DNA of 64,000 bases from Ancylostoma caninum. Taxonomy: Eukaryota; Nematoda; Chromadorea; Rhabditida; Ancylostomatidae. Positions 33,528-45,290 of this stretch are shown one piece after another. A program made the translations under genes and the position numbers. The stretch is taken from assembly GCA_037903475.1 (NCBI GenBank), contig JBAJFG010000549.1, forward strand, positions 2,232,001 to 2,296,000, given 5' to 3'. A model generated the notes under the pieces. That model saw only the letters and a list, made by a program, of their open reading frames with translations, did not search any database and was not told the origin of the DNA. The stretch's first letter is position 1. Each line of letters opens with the position of its first letter.

Positions 33528-36500
33528 ATGTTGTCCCTCGTGGCGGTGTTGGCACTCGCCTCAGGCGGTAAAACATTCTGCAATTTTTCGAAATATGATT
33601 TGCCTGCTGCCTTTCTCATTTAATCCTTTTCAGTTTACGCTGCAGTAGATCCATGTGATCTGCCGTTGGAATCGGGACCCTGTCGTGGGTCTATACCACG
33701 GTTCGTTGCTTCGTTCTAATTTTTTTCTATTTGGCCATCATATCAAATTTGCCTAGAGTAAAGCTATCTGAGCAGTTCCGCCATCCACAAGATCAAAAAA
33801 TGCTACTCATTACTGGGTGGGCCCTCAATTGGATTCGCTGCTGTGAATGTCTTTTCCCGACTTTTAAATACATGAACACTCCCATTAAATTCTTTTCGGA
33901 ACTTTTACCATAGGCCAAGACATATGTGTATCTTGAGACTTAAGCTTTTCTCTCATGTACAACTAGATGTCAGCAGCGGGAAATGGTTTTGCCAGAAACT
34001 AACCCCCCCCCCCAAAGAAAAAAGCTAATTTTTTGCGGCTTCCTTGCGGAGAAACTCTAATTCGTTTGGGAAAGGTGTCGCCAATCAGTCACAAGTTTAC
34101 AGGATCAAAATATCTAAGCTACTCCTTCTAAATCTTTTTGAAAAAAGTCATTTTTTTGGTTATAGATAAATGCTGCTTGTTCATTTAGACGGTGTAATGG
34201 AAGTACCAGCTTAGTGGCTTCTCAGTGGAGCGATATAACAGGGGCAATTTATACTAGATACATGCGTTCGACGCGCGTGCGTCTCCATTGTGATAGATAA
34301 GCCTGGTCGTAGCCCTGACGCAGCTCAACGAAGGTGAGACGCACGCGTTCGTGGTCACACGGTTGTTCGCAGTGGAAGTGCGTTGCTTCACTTGGGGTGA
34401 ACGTGCCGCGTTAAATGGTCTTCACTGAAAGTCTTTCCCACATTAATGCGTGCTTCTGACGCGCGATGGATGCAGGCAGTACAGTCTGTTCACCTGGAGC
34501 GTGCACTGCAGATTACATTCCAATCAAATGCACCGATGTGGCGCGAGAGGTCGAACTCTAGCTGCTAACGAATAGAAAGGGGGGGGGGGGGTGGGCCATG
34601 ATGAGGCAAAGGAGGGTGAGCAATGTGTCTACGATTGGTTTAGTCAAACTCTTGCACCGCCCTTCACGATTGGCTCACACTAATTCGCATGCGATTTCAC
34701 TATGCTTGTCCACGCAAACTCGAATGTGAGTGGGGACGAGTTGACGCCGAATGGCTTGAAGGCTCCGCCCATTTTGCTGCGTTAATACCAAGGATGAGCG
34801 ATTTCCGGTTTTCGGAAGTCGGAAGTTCCTGAATTCTCGCCTCATGCGAGCTTCTGACTCCTAGATTTGTGGACGCTTGGCAGTCGTTAGGTCACACCAA
34901 CTCAGACGTGCTTAGTCATCGCTTCAAATTTCGCAAGATTTCGAACTTCCCCCAACTTCCGACTTACGACTTCCGTTCTCATGCGACTTCCGCTCATCCC
35001 TGGTTGTGACCCACAACCACAGAACTGGTCGGCCCTTCTTTCCATGCCTCAGCATTCGACTGGAGTCTGATCTGCAGTGTACGCACCAAGTGAATAAACT
35101 GCAATATAAATTGCCCCAAGGGCCTGGGCTGATAATAGCACTTTGCTTCAGTGTGACTTTGCTGACCGACCGGTATGTAAAAAGCGCCTTCCTGAAAAAA
35201 AATACGTTCAAAAGAAGACCCGTTCTTGTAGGAGCGAATGTGCATATATAGTGAAATGCTGCTTTCAGCTACGGTTTCGACAAAACGAGAGGTAAATGCG
35301 TTCAGTTCAATTACGGAGGATGTAAAGGAAACAAGAACAACTTCTTAACATTGGAAAACTGCAAGAAAGAGTGCAATGGAGAAGGTTCGAAGCTTGACAA
35401 CATGAAAAGTTTACAATTGCGAGGAAGACGTTGTAGAATGGTGCACACATACTACCCCATACCTATATAAAAAGGTCGCTAGAAATGTTTCGTTGACGAA
35501 ATGTGCAATTTAACTATCTTAATACTATCTATTTTAATCCTACACATTCTGATACTATATTATAGTGGCGGACGCAGAAAGTGAGTGGAGAGAGGCATGG
35601 GAGAAAAGGGGGTCTCCACCACCTTGCGGACTGAATTGAAAATGAAATCTATAAAAATATCAATTCGAATATTAAATATGTAGTTGATGGTAATCATTTT
35701 TGAACAATAAAAATAATAATAATAATTTTAATAATAATATGAATAAATAATAATAATAATAATAATAACAATAATAACGAACAATCAAAAATAAACTTAT
35801 GTTAGATTTTTATTTATTTTGAAAAGCAATTCCAAAAATTCGGCAATCCACTCTCGGAAAGGGCTGCGTCCTCCACCGCTACATATCTTTATGGCTTACT
35901 ATCTTGACGCAACTACGAAAAGTATCTGGATGACGCGATGTTCCCTCCTTTGGCGCGGATCACGGCCCTCAGATGGCTTCTTAGCTCCACCCCTGGCCCC
36001 TCACAAAGGCTGCTTGAAAATTGGGGCTCGGAAATGGGGTTTTTCAGCAGTCTTCCACGGAATCATGTGTACCGTTGTGATCTTGTGATCACCAGCTCCT
36101 GGAGATTCTTTTTATTATGAGATCTCAAAAACGATCTGGAGGTGGGACGCTGCTTTTAAAGAGGTCGTTGGAAAATGTGTTGTGTATGTTCACGCAGATT
36201 TGTGCGATTTTCAAGTTGTGGGACAGTATTTATGCACCACGTTATAGAGGCTTCAGAAATACGGCATTTGAACAGAGTCGCTTCCAGGCATCCTTGATAA
36301 AGTGGCGACTATCAGCAAAAAATACGCCGAGAAGAGAAAGCTGACGAAGGAAGTGAAGGAGGCATTCGCCAGAGCAGAAACCAGACAGGAAAAGAAGAAA
36401 CTCAAAGATGCCATTGAAAAAAACGTAGCGGATGCGATAAAGAAGACTATCAATGAGGAAAAAGTCAGGCGCAATATCAAGGATACTAAAAATAAGGTGG

Positions 36501-37836
36501 AGAAGGTTATTGAGAAGATAAAGGAATTGAAAGAAGAGAAGTCTAATCCTTGCATGATGCCAATCTCATCAGGACCGTGCAAAGCACTAATGAAACGGTG
36601 AGTTTTATCGATATTTCTCACGATATTCTTTATTTCCTCAGTAAACTAAGGCGAAGTTGTAGAAGGATTGGAGTATTATAGAAGTGCAGACGCACTGACA
36701 GTTAGGCTACGATCCTACTGCATAGTTGCTGCAGTCAATCTGCGTTTTGGTAGCTCTGCATCTCTCGCTTCTTAACCGTATGAACAAAGTCTCTTTAAGC
36801 TGCGGTTTTACTGCAAGTTTGGGCTATAAGATGCTCTGATAACAGTGCAGTACGAACGCAGACCAAACGGCGTAATGGTTCGAGTAGAAACGCTAGCAGC
36901 AAAGGTTGCCAGTTGCTGCCATCCTCCCTTTGATTGCCGTCGTCTCTCAGCAATTGCTGTTAAAGGGCTGACAGCTTGAGCAGCAATCGCGGGGAGAATG
37001 GCAGCAACTGGCAACCGTTGCTACGAGGGTTTCTACTCGAACCACTACGCCGTTCGGGCTGCGTTCGTGCTGCACTGTTATCAGAGTGAGTGGTAGCAAC
37101 CGAAGGGGTAGGGGGGGGGGGCGAGGGTGTATGACTGAGGAGGGTTCAGAGAAAATGAAGAGTTTTTAAAAGTCGCGAACAAACCCATTGTCAGGACTGT
37201 ATAAAAAGGTTCAGTCCGACTGATTTCCCTGGAATCGATTCAGGAACTCAAATAATATGGCACTTACCTTGCTCGCTCTTCCCACAGAGCTGTGTTGCTC
37301 TCAAAATTTTCCGAAAATTCCTTTAATACTACACATAGCAACTACTACTACCTTGCTAGGACCAGGATGCTGCGTGGCAGATTTTGACTTTGTGTCTGCA
37401 TGCTAATTCTAATTTTACTAGCCATCCATAAAATACTATCATGCCGCATTTCAAGTGTTCTCTGAAGCACTTCTTCGTAAGTTTCGCGGATGTTTTGATA
37501 GAGTTGCCCCTAACCCATATTGTCATATTCTTCTCCTACTTCTTCTTTAGCGTTTGTCCCGTTTGGAAGCGGGGTCCGCTTTGGAGGTCTGGCTTTTTAC
37601 TCATAACGCCTCTACATATGAAATCAACAATTGAACTTTGCTATAAATCTGCTGGTAATTAGTGAATTTCCGTAATCTTTTTCTAAATTCTGTTCATATT
37701 CAGCTTCGCTTTTGATGCAAAGAGAGGCAAGTGCGTGGAGTTCCCTTACGGCGGCTGCGGTGGCAACAAGAACAACTTCAAGAGCAAGGCCGAATGCTTG
37801 AAGACGTGCATAGCCAACATTCCAATGCCCATATAA
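33528..37836 (+). CDS. K7: two Kunitz domains joined by a charged helical linker
   Basis: Exons 33528-33567, 33634-33700, 35269-35384, 36288-36597 and 37704-37836 (666 nt, 221 aa), phases 1, 2, 1, 2. The signal peptide [13 protein letters not shown] is close to K3. Domain 1 spans C21-C71 with P1 Arg31. Residues 76-160 are very rich in Lys and Glu with regular hydrophobic residues, predicted as a long alpha helix or coiled coil, and have no cysteine. Domain 2 spans C163-C213 with P1 Lys173; the tail ends IPMPI. The donor at 35385 is weak (GTTCGA) but in phase. If it is not used, exon 3 reads to a stop at 35468-35470 and gives a 102-aa single-domain form ending PIPI. Introns 2 to 4 each carry a MITE. 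Confidence 0.82.
34588..34793. mobile_element. Palindromic MITE in K7 intron 2
   Basis: A diverged, reverse-oriented relative of 28076-28300, sharing CCATGATGAGGCAAA and GTGGGGACGAGT. A 13-nt G run lies at its left edge. Confidence 0.55.
35563..35881. mobile_element. hAT-type MITE in K7 intron 3, copy 2
   Basis: The left end TAGTGGCGGACGCAG and right end GCGTCCTCCACCGCTA are imperfect inverted repeats. The interior has AAT-rich simple sequence. It belongs to the family at 6964 and 55088; the flanking duplication is too diverged to be sure. Confidence 0.6.
36834..37086. mobile_element. Palindromic MITE in K7 intron 4, copy 2
   Basis: The ends CTCTGATAACAGTGCAG and its inverse match the element at 16137-16368 in K4. 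The core has the same CAAACGGCGTAATGGTTCGA segment on both arms. Confidence 0.7.
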
Positions 37837-38550
37837 GGAACGAGCGCTGTTCGCTGTAATTGATGCTGATATGAACACCTTTGCTCTTCGCTGATGTATT
37901 TCAAGACTACGTTACAAATGCATGTGTATAAAAGTAACGTATCACCTGTTTTAGAGGATGTCAGTAATTGACGGGAATTCCCAGTGGGTTTAAACTTGGT
38001 TATATAATATCTCCTTCATCAAGTTTTGAAACGCAAAGGCTGCAATTGCCGTCTCCTATGTGATTAATAGATGGGAAAACAATTGAGAACAAAATTTAGC
38101 TGGAACAGCTTGGATTCTATGTCGAAATGCACATTTGTGTACTATTGCATTTGATCAACAGGTCGAGGATTATCTTACCACAGCGCAAACAGGCCAGTGT
38201 GTCTTTTAGGTGCAACCGTTCTCCGGTCACCATCGTTAGTGTTATTATATTATTTGCTACTTTCACAACTTGAGCTAGGATATTATGACCTTCCGAAACA
38301 ACACATTTTGCCAGCCGTTCATCTAGAATCACCCTGAGGATGGAAGGGTTTGAAGCTTTTCAGCATGCTCACTACCAAAATAGTGAGCATTTTTTTATGT
38401 GTGCAATTAAATTTGTAGGTGTTGAGTAGTCTCCTGCATTTGGGCTAAACCTGGAATGCCGCCTAGATTCAATATGAGGCCAAAGCTCGGAAAGCGCAGT
38501 AGTATTGGCGGTTTTAGAACGTAAATTGTCATGTTTTTCCCTTGGTTGAG

Positions 38551-38640
38551 TAATAGCTCTCGATATTTGAGGTTATTCAGTAATAGCTCTCGATATTTGA
38601 GGTTATTCAGTAATAGCTCTTGATATTTGAGGTTATTCAG
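38551..38640. repeat. 30-bp tandem repeat, three copies
   Basis: Three units of 30 bp, identical except one C-to-T change in the third. The period is a multiple of three, so a minus-strand ORF (38407-38685) contains a repeated LNNLKYRELL-type peptide; I do not consider this a gene. Confidence 0.9.
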
Positions 38641-41600
38641 AATCCACAATTTAACACACAATTTATCGCTTTCAATAGAAGCCACTCAACATTACTTGGT
38701 GTTTGAGATTTTGCCAGATTCGTTCTCAGTCATTTTGCTAATCCTGGATCCCCAGGAGCAACAATTCTGGAGTGGTTTCGTCACCTAAATGTACGTATTT
38801 TTCGATAATTATCGAAGAACAAGTATGTATTCGGTGATTTCCTTGTTTTAAAGTTTCCTATTCCTTCCCATGCTGCTGTTTTCCATCACAAGTGTTCCAC
38901 ATGAGCAGCACCTTAAAGTCGCGAAAAATTCTAAGTCTTCTCTGGTCTTTGTCGCTTTATTTCCGAACAATGGTTGACTGAAACTCCAGAGAAGGTTACC
39001 TGACCTTGAACGTTCTCTTCTAACCAACAACTTTGCTATTGTTTCGTTCAATCTAACCACCAGATTCCACAAGACTACCAACCGCGAATTATATTCATCG
39101 CACCCCAACATGCCTTATTCTCCGGCTTAACCCTCCATGCCTGTAGCTTCTCATCTCTGGAAGATTCCACAAATTTATGTCTGCTCAGAGCTTGTTCTCT
39201 CAAGCATGTACAGAAGCATTTTTTTCGCTCAGTTTGCTTCCAGAGCAGTAAAGCGTGTTATCCGAGATAAATAACTACGCGATGTTCAGACGTCCCAGGA
39301 TGCTTCTGGCAGAGATCGCGCTTCATTGTTTTTTTTGTGAAGATCTCCCAAGCGTAATCGGCAAACATTGCTTGATAACGGAACCGCAGAAACACCAGAA
39401 CTTTGCTCGCAATTTGTGCTGGGTTTACATAATCGTTTGCAACCGGGGGACCGGGGGGGGGGCTTTTGTGGAATTTCCAGATAATTTAAAAGTATCGCCC
39501 GATTTTGCTCTTAGATGGGCAAAATCCTTCACGGAGTGTCATAAATGGTTATGAGAGCTAGATGGCAGAGCTCCTTTGCCAAATTCTTGATGTCCACCTT
39601 TACTTTATCTTCAGGTACGATTTACAAGCACTATCAACTGAACAAAGGACATAACTCGCTCGAAAGTGCACTTCCGTGTTGTAGTTGTTGTTCTTTATCG
39701 CTTGACATTTCCTCACTCCATGCTACCAGTCCTGACTCAGTAGTATAATTTTACCTCTGGAAAATATGAAGAACCTTTAGAAAAATCCTCTTCAAACAAT
39801 GCAAACTAATCGCTGGCGGTGCAAAATACAGCATTGAAGGTCTCTTTAACCAAACATTATATGAGTAGTGCATGACTCATATGGATGAGCGAGGAGATGG
39901 AGGCGTTAAGAATTGCTGGTCCCAATCCATCCAAGACGGTTGGGAAAAATTTAATAGTGTGCTTTTGTTTCTATTATGGTATCTTCTTTATCATTTTCGG
40001 TACCCATTCTGAATGAAGACCAACCACTTGAATTTGTCTTGTATGCATTTGAATTTGTCTAGTACATATTAGAATTCTTCTAATTTTTTTGGCAATGACT
40101 CCAATTTTGTGACATCTTCATGAAATGCATTGAAAGGCTAACCTATGAATATGTTGGAAACTTCTTAAAAATAATTTGGAAGAAGCTTAATTTACTGGGC
40201 AATAATCTAAAGAAAATTCGCTGGCATCGCAGAAATCCGTTGCTAATGAAATGGCGTTTGTTGGTTCGTTTGCTCAGTGGTCTTTGGTGGCTCACCCACA
40301 TGTTGGGAAACCTTCAAAAAGAATCAATCCACTTTGATAGGACTGGATCTAAATACGGCTAAAGTCTTCAAGTTCTTTAACGCTTGACTTTCTGAACGAT
40401 AAATTAGATTCTCTCCTCTGACATGGGGTTACTCTGTACGAGGTAATGAGCGAAAGTTAAACTGACTTATTTTTTCAAAAGATCGTGATTTCACTTCTCC
40501 TCCCACGAAAAAGGACACAATTTTGACGGAAGAGGACAAACCTTTGAATATGTAGCCACCGTGGTCCTGAAACGAACTCATTTCCTCCCATTCGCCAGCG
40601 AGTTCGGTGGGTAAAACAACCACCCCTCACTTGGACGTTGTTGCATGTACTGTAAATATTTTGTTGAGATCTGACGAAGACGCTATGTGCCGAAAGCTAA
40701 ACAAATAAAAAAAGTTGAAGAAATTCTTGCACTACGCTGAGTACAAGTTATTATCAAATGAGACTTCCAGACGGCAGCATCATAATAATTGTGACAGAAT
40801 CGACTGAGAAGGAAAATAAAAAAAGAGAAAGAAAGAAAATAAAAGATCTCATCGACAAATTTCGACGACGCAGTCGTGGTCCAACAACTTGACATCTTGA
40901 TGCACGAAGGGATTTGCTATCCCAGCTGTGAACAAAGTTAGTATCGACTTGAAATTTCTTTAACCCTAAGTAACCAATTCAAGAAGGAGTCAAGCTAAGG
41001 TCCACGAGCTTCTCCGACAACATTGCAACATTCCAGTAAGCGTTTCCCGAAAATGCGTGAAAATTTCCTATATTACATCTTTTTTTATCCCGGTTTCAGT
41101 GTTTTTCTGCAATTTTCTGTGCATAAGATGGAACTCGTGCACGTGTACATATTCTCAGCGATGGGTTCCTATTGGCTTGCGGAGCTTTGCTCATGCTCAT
41201 TAGTGCAGCTATAATTTACGCTTGTGAAGATCAATTGACTACCGCGACTCGAATGCTTACTGGGGAAGCCTCATTAAAACGCTAGTGTCCTTCATAATTG
41301 CTGGGAACAGAGTAGTTTTCACAGAGCTGAACATATGACTTCACGGCTTTTGTTCCTCATGTTTTCACCCATGTAATTCATGTGTTCTAAAACGGGCTCA
41401 GCTAATCGTCGGTGCTTCTCTTCACGTAATGTTTATCGTTCTAGGAAAGGCAACACTCAGCATCACCCCTATTTTTTCGCTTAGTGATGTTTAATTGACC
41501 AGTTTATCGAGTTCCCGAAAGGCTTCGTCTGCGATTCCAGAAGAGCTGTTTTTATCCGATCTAGTGATTGCAGGACAATTTTTTTCCTGAACATTTCGTG

Positions 41601-42867
41601 CGTTCTATTAATGGAAGTGAAATATTGTGTTAGATTAGGCGAAGTTGAAAAGTAGACAAATCCTTAGCTGTTTCGATGATTCTGCACCTTTTTTCCCTTT
41701 TAAATTCTGAAAGGAAGTGAAGGAGTGAAGCAGGGAAATGGGCGCAGTTCAACCGAAATTTAGTCAAAATTTGTGAAAGTATGTCAATCATTTGAAAATG
41801 CACGACATGCGAGGAGCCCCGAGGGAAAGTATGTGGTCTGAAATCGACAGTACAAATTTAGTTCAAATTGTACATTGAAAAAAAAGGAAATACTTATGTT
41901 CACCTGAAACTTCATCGACTAGTACCTACTGCTGGTGCTCCAACGGCTAAGTACCTGCTGCTCATGCCCTTTTCTAAACCGCTCCATGCTTCTTGATTAA
42001 TCTAACTGCTTGAAATATTTATTTTCCTCTTTGTGATGACACTCTGGATTTGTGAGCTTGCGATAATGTCGTTGTTTCATTTCCAAATGATACATCCTAT
42101 CACTCACTGGGATATTCAGGTATGACCAGTGCGGTGTTCTTCTGAAACAGTGAAGCTGCCTGGGTTCACCCAAAAAATAGTGAAAAAAGACCGATTGAGA
42201 TAATATAATTGAAAAAGGTGATCGAGGTTTGCTGCAAATATAAATGAATTTCGTGATTATTGGTGAGAATTCTGAACGCATTATCGCATTATCTCACCTT
42301 TGATTTAGTTCTTGAGTTTTGGGACAAGATTGGGAAAGTTTCCACAGCATTCGGCTCCATGAAAGGTGTTTCGATGATAACATCTAAGTCAAAGCCCGCG
42401 TTAGGAAGTTTGAAGTGTGATCAGGTGTATGACTCCACGAATTTTATCAAACGTTGCCACACATATATGCGTACATATTTGTGCACCAGTGAACATTTCC
42501 AACTTTGCTCAAAGATCTTTTTGCACTTTATTCTCTTTTGATCCTGCCTTTCTGTTGTGGATCCACCACACAAAGCCAAAATATATCTAATAAGTTTATT
42601 ATTTGAGCAATTTCTGAAAACTCGCACTTTTCATTTGATTTTTCAACCAGTTCCAGTTACCATCCTAATGTAGTGCTAAGTTTTGTTGCATACATGGGCA
42701 CATTTATCTCCGACTTTGGTGCTGTCTGGGCTCTCCATGTGATGGCTATTTTGGTGCTTCTTCATCAAGAATGTATCAAATTGCATCACTTCTCGGCCCC
42801 ATTAAACTCTAATTTGAAGTCGCGTCATGTCTGCGTGAGAAGCTCAACGCCTTGGTGATGTTTTTAG

Positions 42868-42976
42868 CTCCACTTGTAAAAAGAAGAATAGGAAGGGCGC
42901 TTGTGAACTGATTGAATTCTGTGGAGGAATCAGAGAGTCTGATTCTATGGCTGCATGCCTGAATGACCAATGTTAG
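42868..42976 (+). CDS. Candidate terminal exon of a small cysteine-rich protein
   Basis: After a TTTTTAG acceptor (42861-42867), one frame reads 35 sense codons to TAG with five cysteines spaced C-x8-C-x5-C-x11-C-x4-C, ending DQC. It includes KGAC, EFCGG and SMAAC. This is not the Kunitz spacing, although KGAC followed later by GG and C-x4-C is loosely reminiscent of one. No matching upstream exon was found, so it may be chance or a relic. Confidence 0.25.
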
Positions 42977-45290
42977 ATCTGTGCAATGTAGGTGGACTAG
43001 TTACTCAATCAAGCACATTAGTGTAAATATATTAATATATTTATTCAGTTTTTCAAGTTTTATACAAAATTTACCGGAAGAAAAGAAGTATTGGTAAGCG
43101 GCCACGAAATGATCAAAAAACTCGCCAGCAGCTCAGGGTTGAGATTTATGAGCCTTCCCGAGGAGGTCATAAGATCCTCGTTGACTCAAAGGGGGCAATT
43201 TTTCCCAAAAAAGATCCATTGAATTGCCCCACTATCACTGTTACCATTGTTACTGTTCTCTTGTCGTCTTAGAAGAATTCATTGACAAGTTATGCTTCTT
43301 TTCACCATGAAAACACATCCATTTTGGAACGGTGAGTAGGTCATGACCTTCCCGAGAGTGTTCTTCTATCCCGCCACAGGTTGGTTCCTTACTATGGAAG
43401 GCGGAATGGCCCTCAACCCACCCCCCCCCCTATCCGGTGGAAGTTTGGCTTGGATAATGGGACCAGGGCTTGGTTGGCCAATCTAAGCGGGTGTGAATGA
43501 TTTCTTACTTTCTTCTCCTATTTTTATGTCATTTCCCTTTCCCTTTTTATGTTTTCGTATCTTATTTTATCGTAATGGCTTTTTCGTAGCTTTATCTTTA
43601 AAAATATCGCTCTCCTATAACCTTATTTAGTGTATATTGATGATAATGAAGTCCTTGGAGAAATGCTCAATCTTTCCTTTTTTTCTTACAATCTGAGCTA
43701 TTGTCTAGGTAGAAGTAGTATTGCTGAATATTGAACGGACGACATTGGACACGTGTTTCAACCCTTCGCTTTCTGATCTAGGCTTAGTAACTCGTTGACT
43801 TTAGTAGGAATTATCTAGGAATGTACTTTGGCCCATAATTTGAGCTCCTTTTTAAAGCAAGATCGAGCGTTTTCCGGTTTTGTTCGTTTGACTAAGCGAA
43901 TACGAGGTGTTGGGCAACAAAATTATTGAAATGGACCGCTAGTAGCGCCACTAAAAGGTAGAGTAACTCCGCTGGTACATCTTGGAGGCGTAAGAATAGC
44001 AGACGTGTAGTACACTATGCGAGACAGCTAGACTTGCTTAATTTTTGTAGTTTTTGTAAGAGCTTGGTGTGGAAGCCTTGAGAAATATTTCCGGATGAGT
44101 TTCTATGAGGGGATGAAGCTGTTCCTGATTTCAGTTCAGCACTGTATTCATGGAATTCTATCACGTCATCGTGACCAATCCGCCGTTAAGTGCATCTAGT
44201 GTGAATCTGCCCGGCACCTGTGTATGACATTTCGGATAAACCACTCAGTCACTATGAACAGCTGTTGAGTGCTTCGTTTCCTCCCTCGTTCTCTTGAAGG
44301 GTCGGTATATTTATCTTATTCGAGCTATTCCTGGAATATTATGATTTTCTTGAGGTGCTGTCTCCATATTGAATTTTACACCACAAGTTGATCTGTCTTT
44401 AGAAAGCCCCGCTTGAAGAACTGTTTGAAAATTAAAGCTCTGTATTGAGAAATGAATGTCTGGGCAAATTTTGCCTACTTTATTGCGTTGATCTCAGAAT
44501 GTTGAAAAAAGTTGTTTCTACATAAGATTTCTTTCTGATGCAAAGATGAAATTCAGCACCAAAAGTGACTATCAGGCGAAATCATGAGTAAGGTGAAAGC
44601 TGCTATTTAGAGCTTCAGTCACTTTTCTTTTCTGGAACCTCATGAAACATTTACTGCTGTCGGAGTCGATTGTTTTATTTATTTACTTGTTTGTTCACCA
44701 TGCCAAAAACGCAAATTTATTTCTGCAGTAAATAAGCATAACGACTGAAACGAAAGAAAAATCGCAAGTAGACAACGCCCAAGCAAGCAAGATCTGGCGA
44801 AGATCAAGAGGAAAATAAAGATGAAGATGGGGTTATGAGGTCAAGTGCCAATTTCGTTTTTTTTAGTTTCGATTTTTGCATGGTCCTAGCAATTTATGTG
44901 TTTAACGAGAATGTGGCTCCTTAGAAATGCGGATTTGAGAGGTCCCAAAGTTTTGTCAGGCTAAGCGGCAACTTTCGCCAAAGAATATGTTTGCCTTCTT
45001 TGTTTTTTAAGGCTGATGTCGGTGCAATTCTTGATATTCTACCTAAATTTTCTTCATACTGATAGCTTGTGACTTTTTTTAAAATTTTGTCTGCCTGTAC
45101 TGTTTCAACTCTCTAACTAGTAGCATCGTCTTTCTGGCCCGTGTAATACGTACATACGTGTGTCCCTGCGGGGTCGTTTTCGAAGACTCAACGCTGTGAC
45201 TATTCAGTGTCCTAGAATAAGTGCTTGTTTGGCTCACTATCCACGACCCATTCGGGTCATAGTGCAGCCTTAATTGAACTGAATCAACTA

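Larger units (their letters stand above)
37837..45288. other. Gene-poor region right of the array, part 1
   Basis: No inhibitor exon on either strand. It contains a 3 x 30-bp tandem repeat (38551-38640) and a cysteine-rich terminal exon candidate (42868-42976). Runs of 10 or more G or C occur near 39453 and 43421. Other ORFs are short and unrecognised. Confidence 0.45.

Noticed and set aside
38551..38640. CRISPR-like array
   Set aside because: The 30-bp units are directly adjacent with no spacers, and the genome is eukaryotic. It is a minisatellite.
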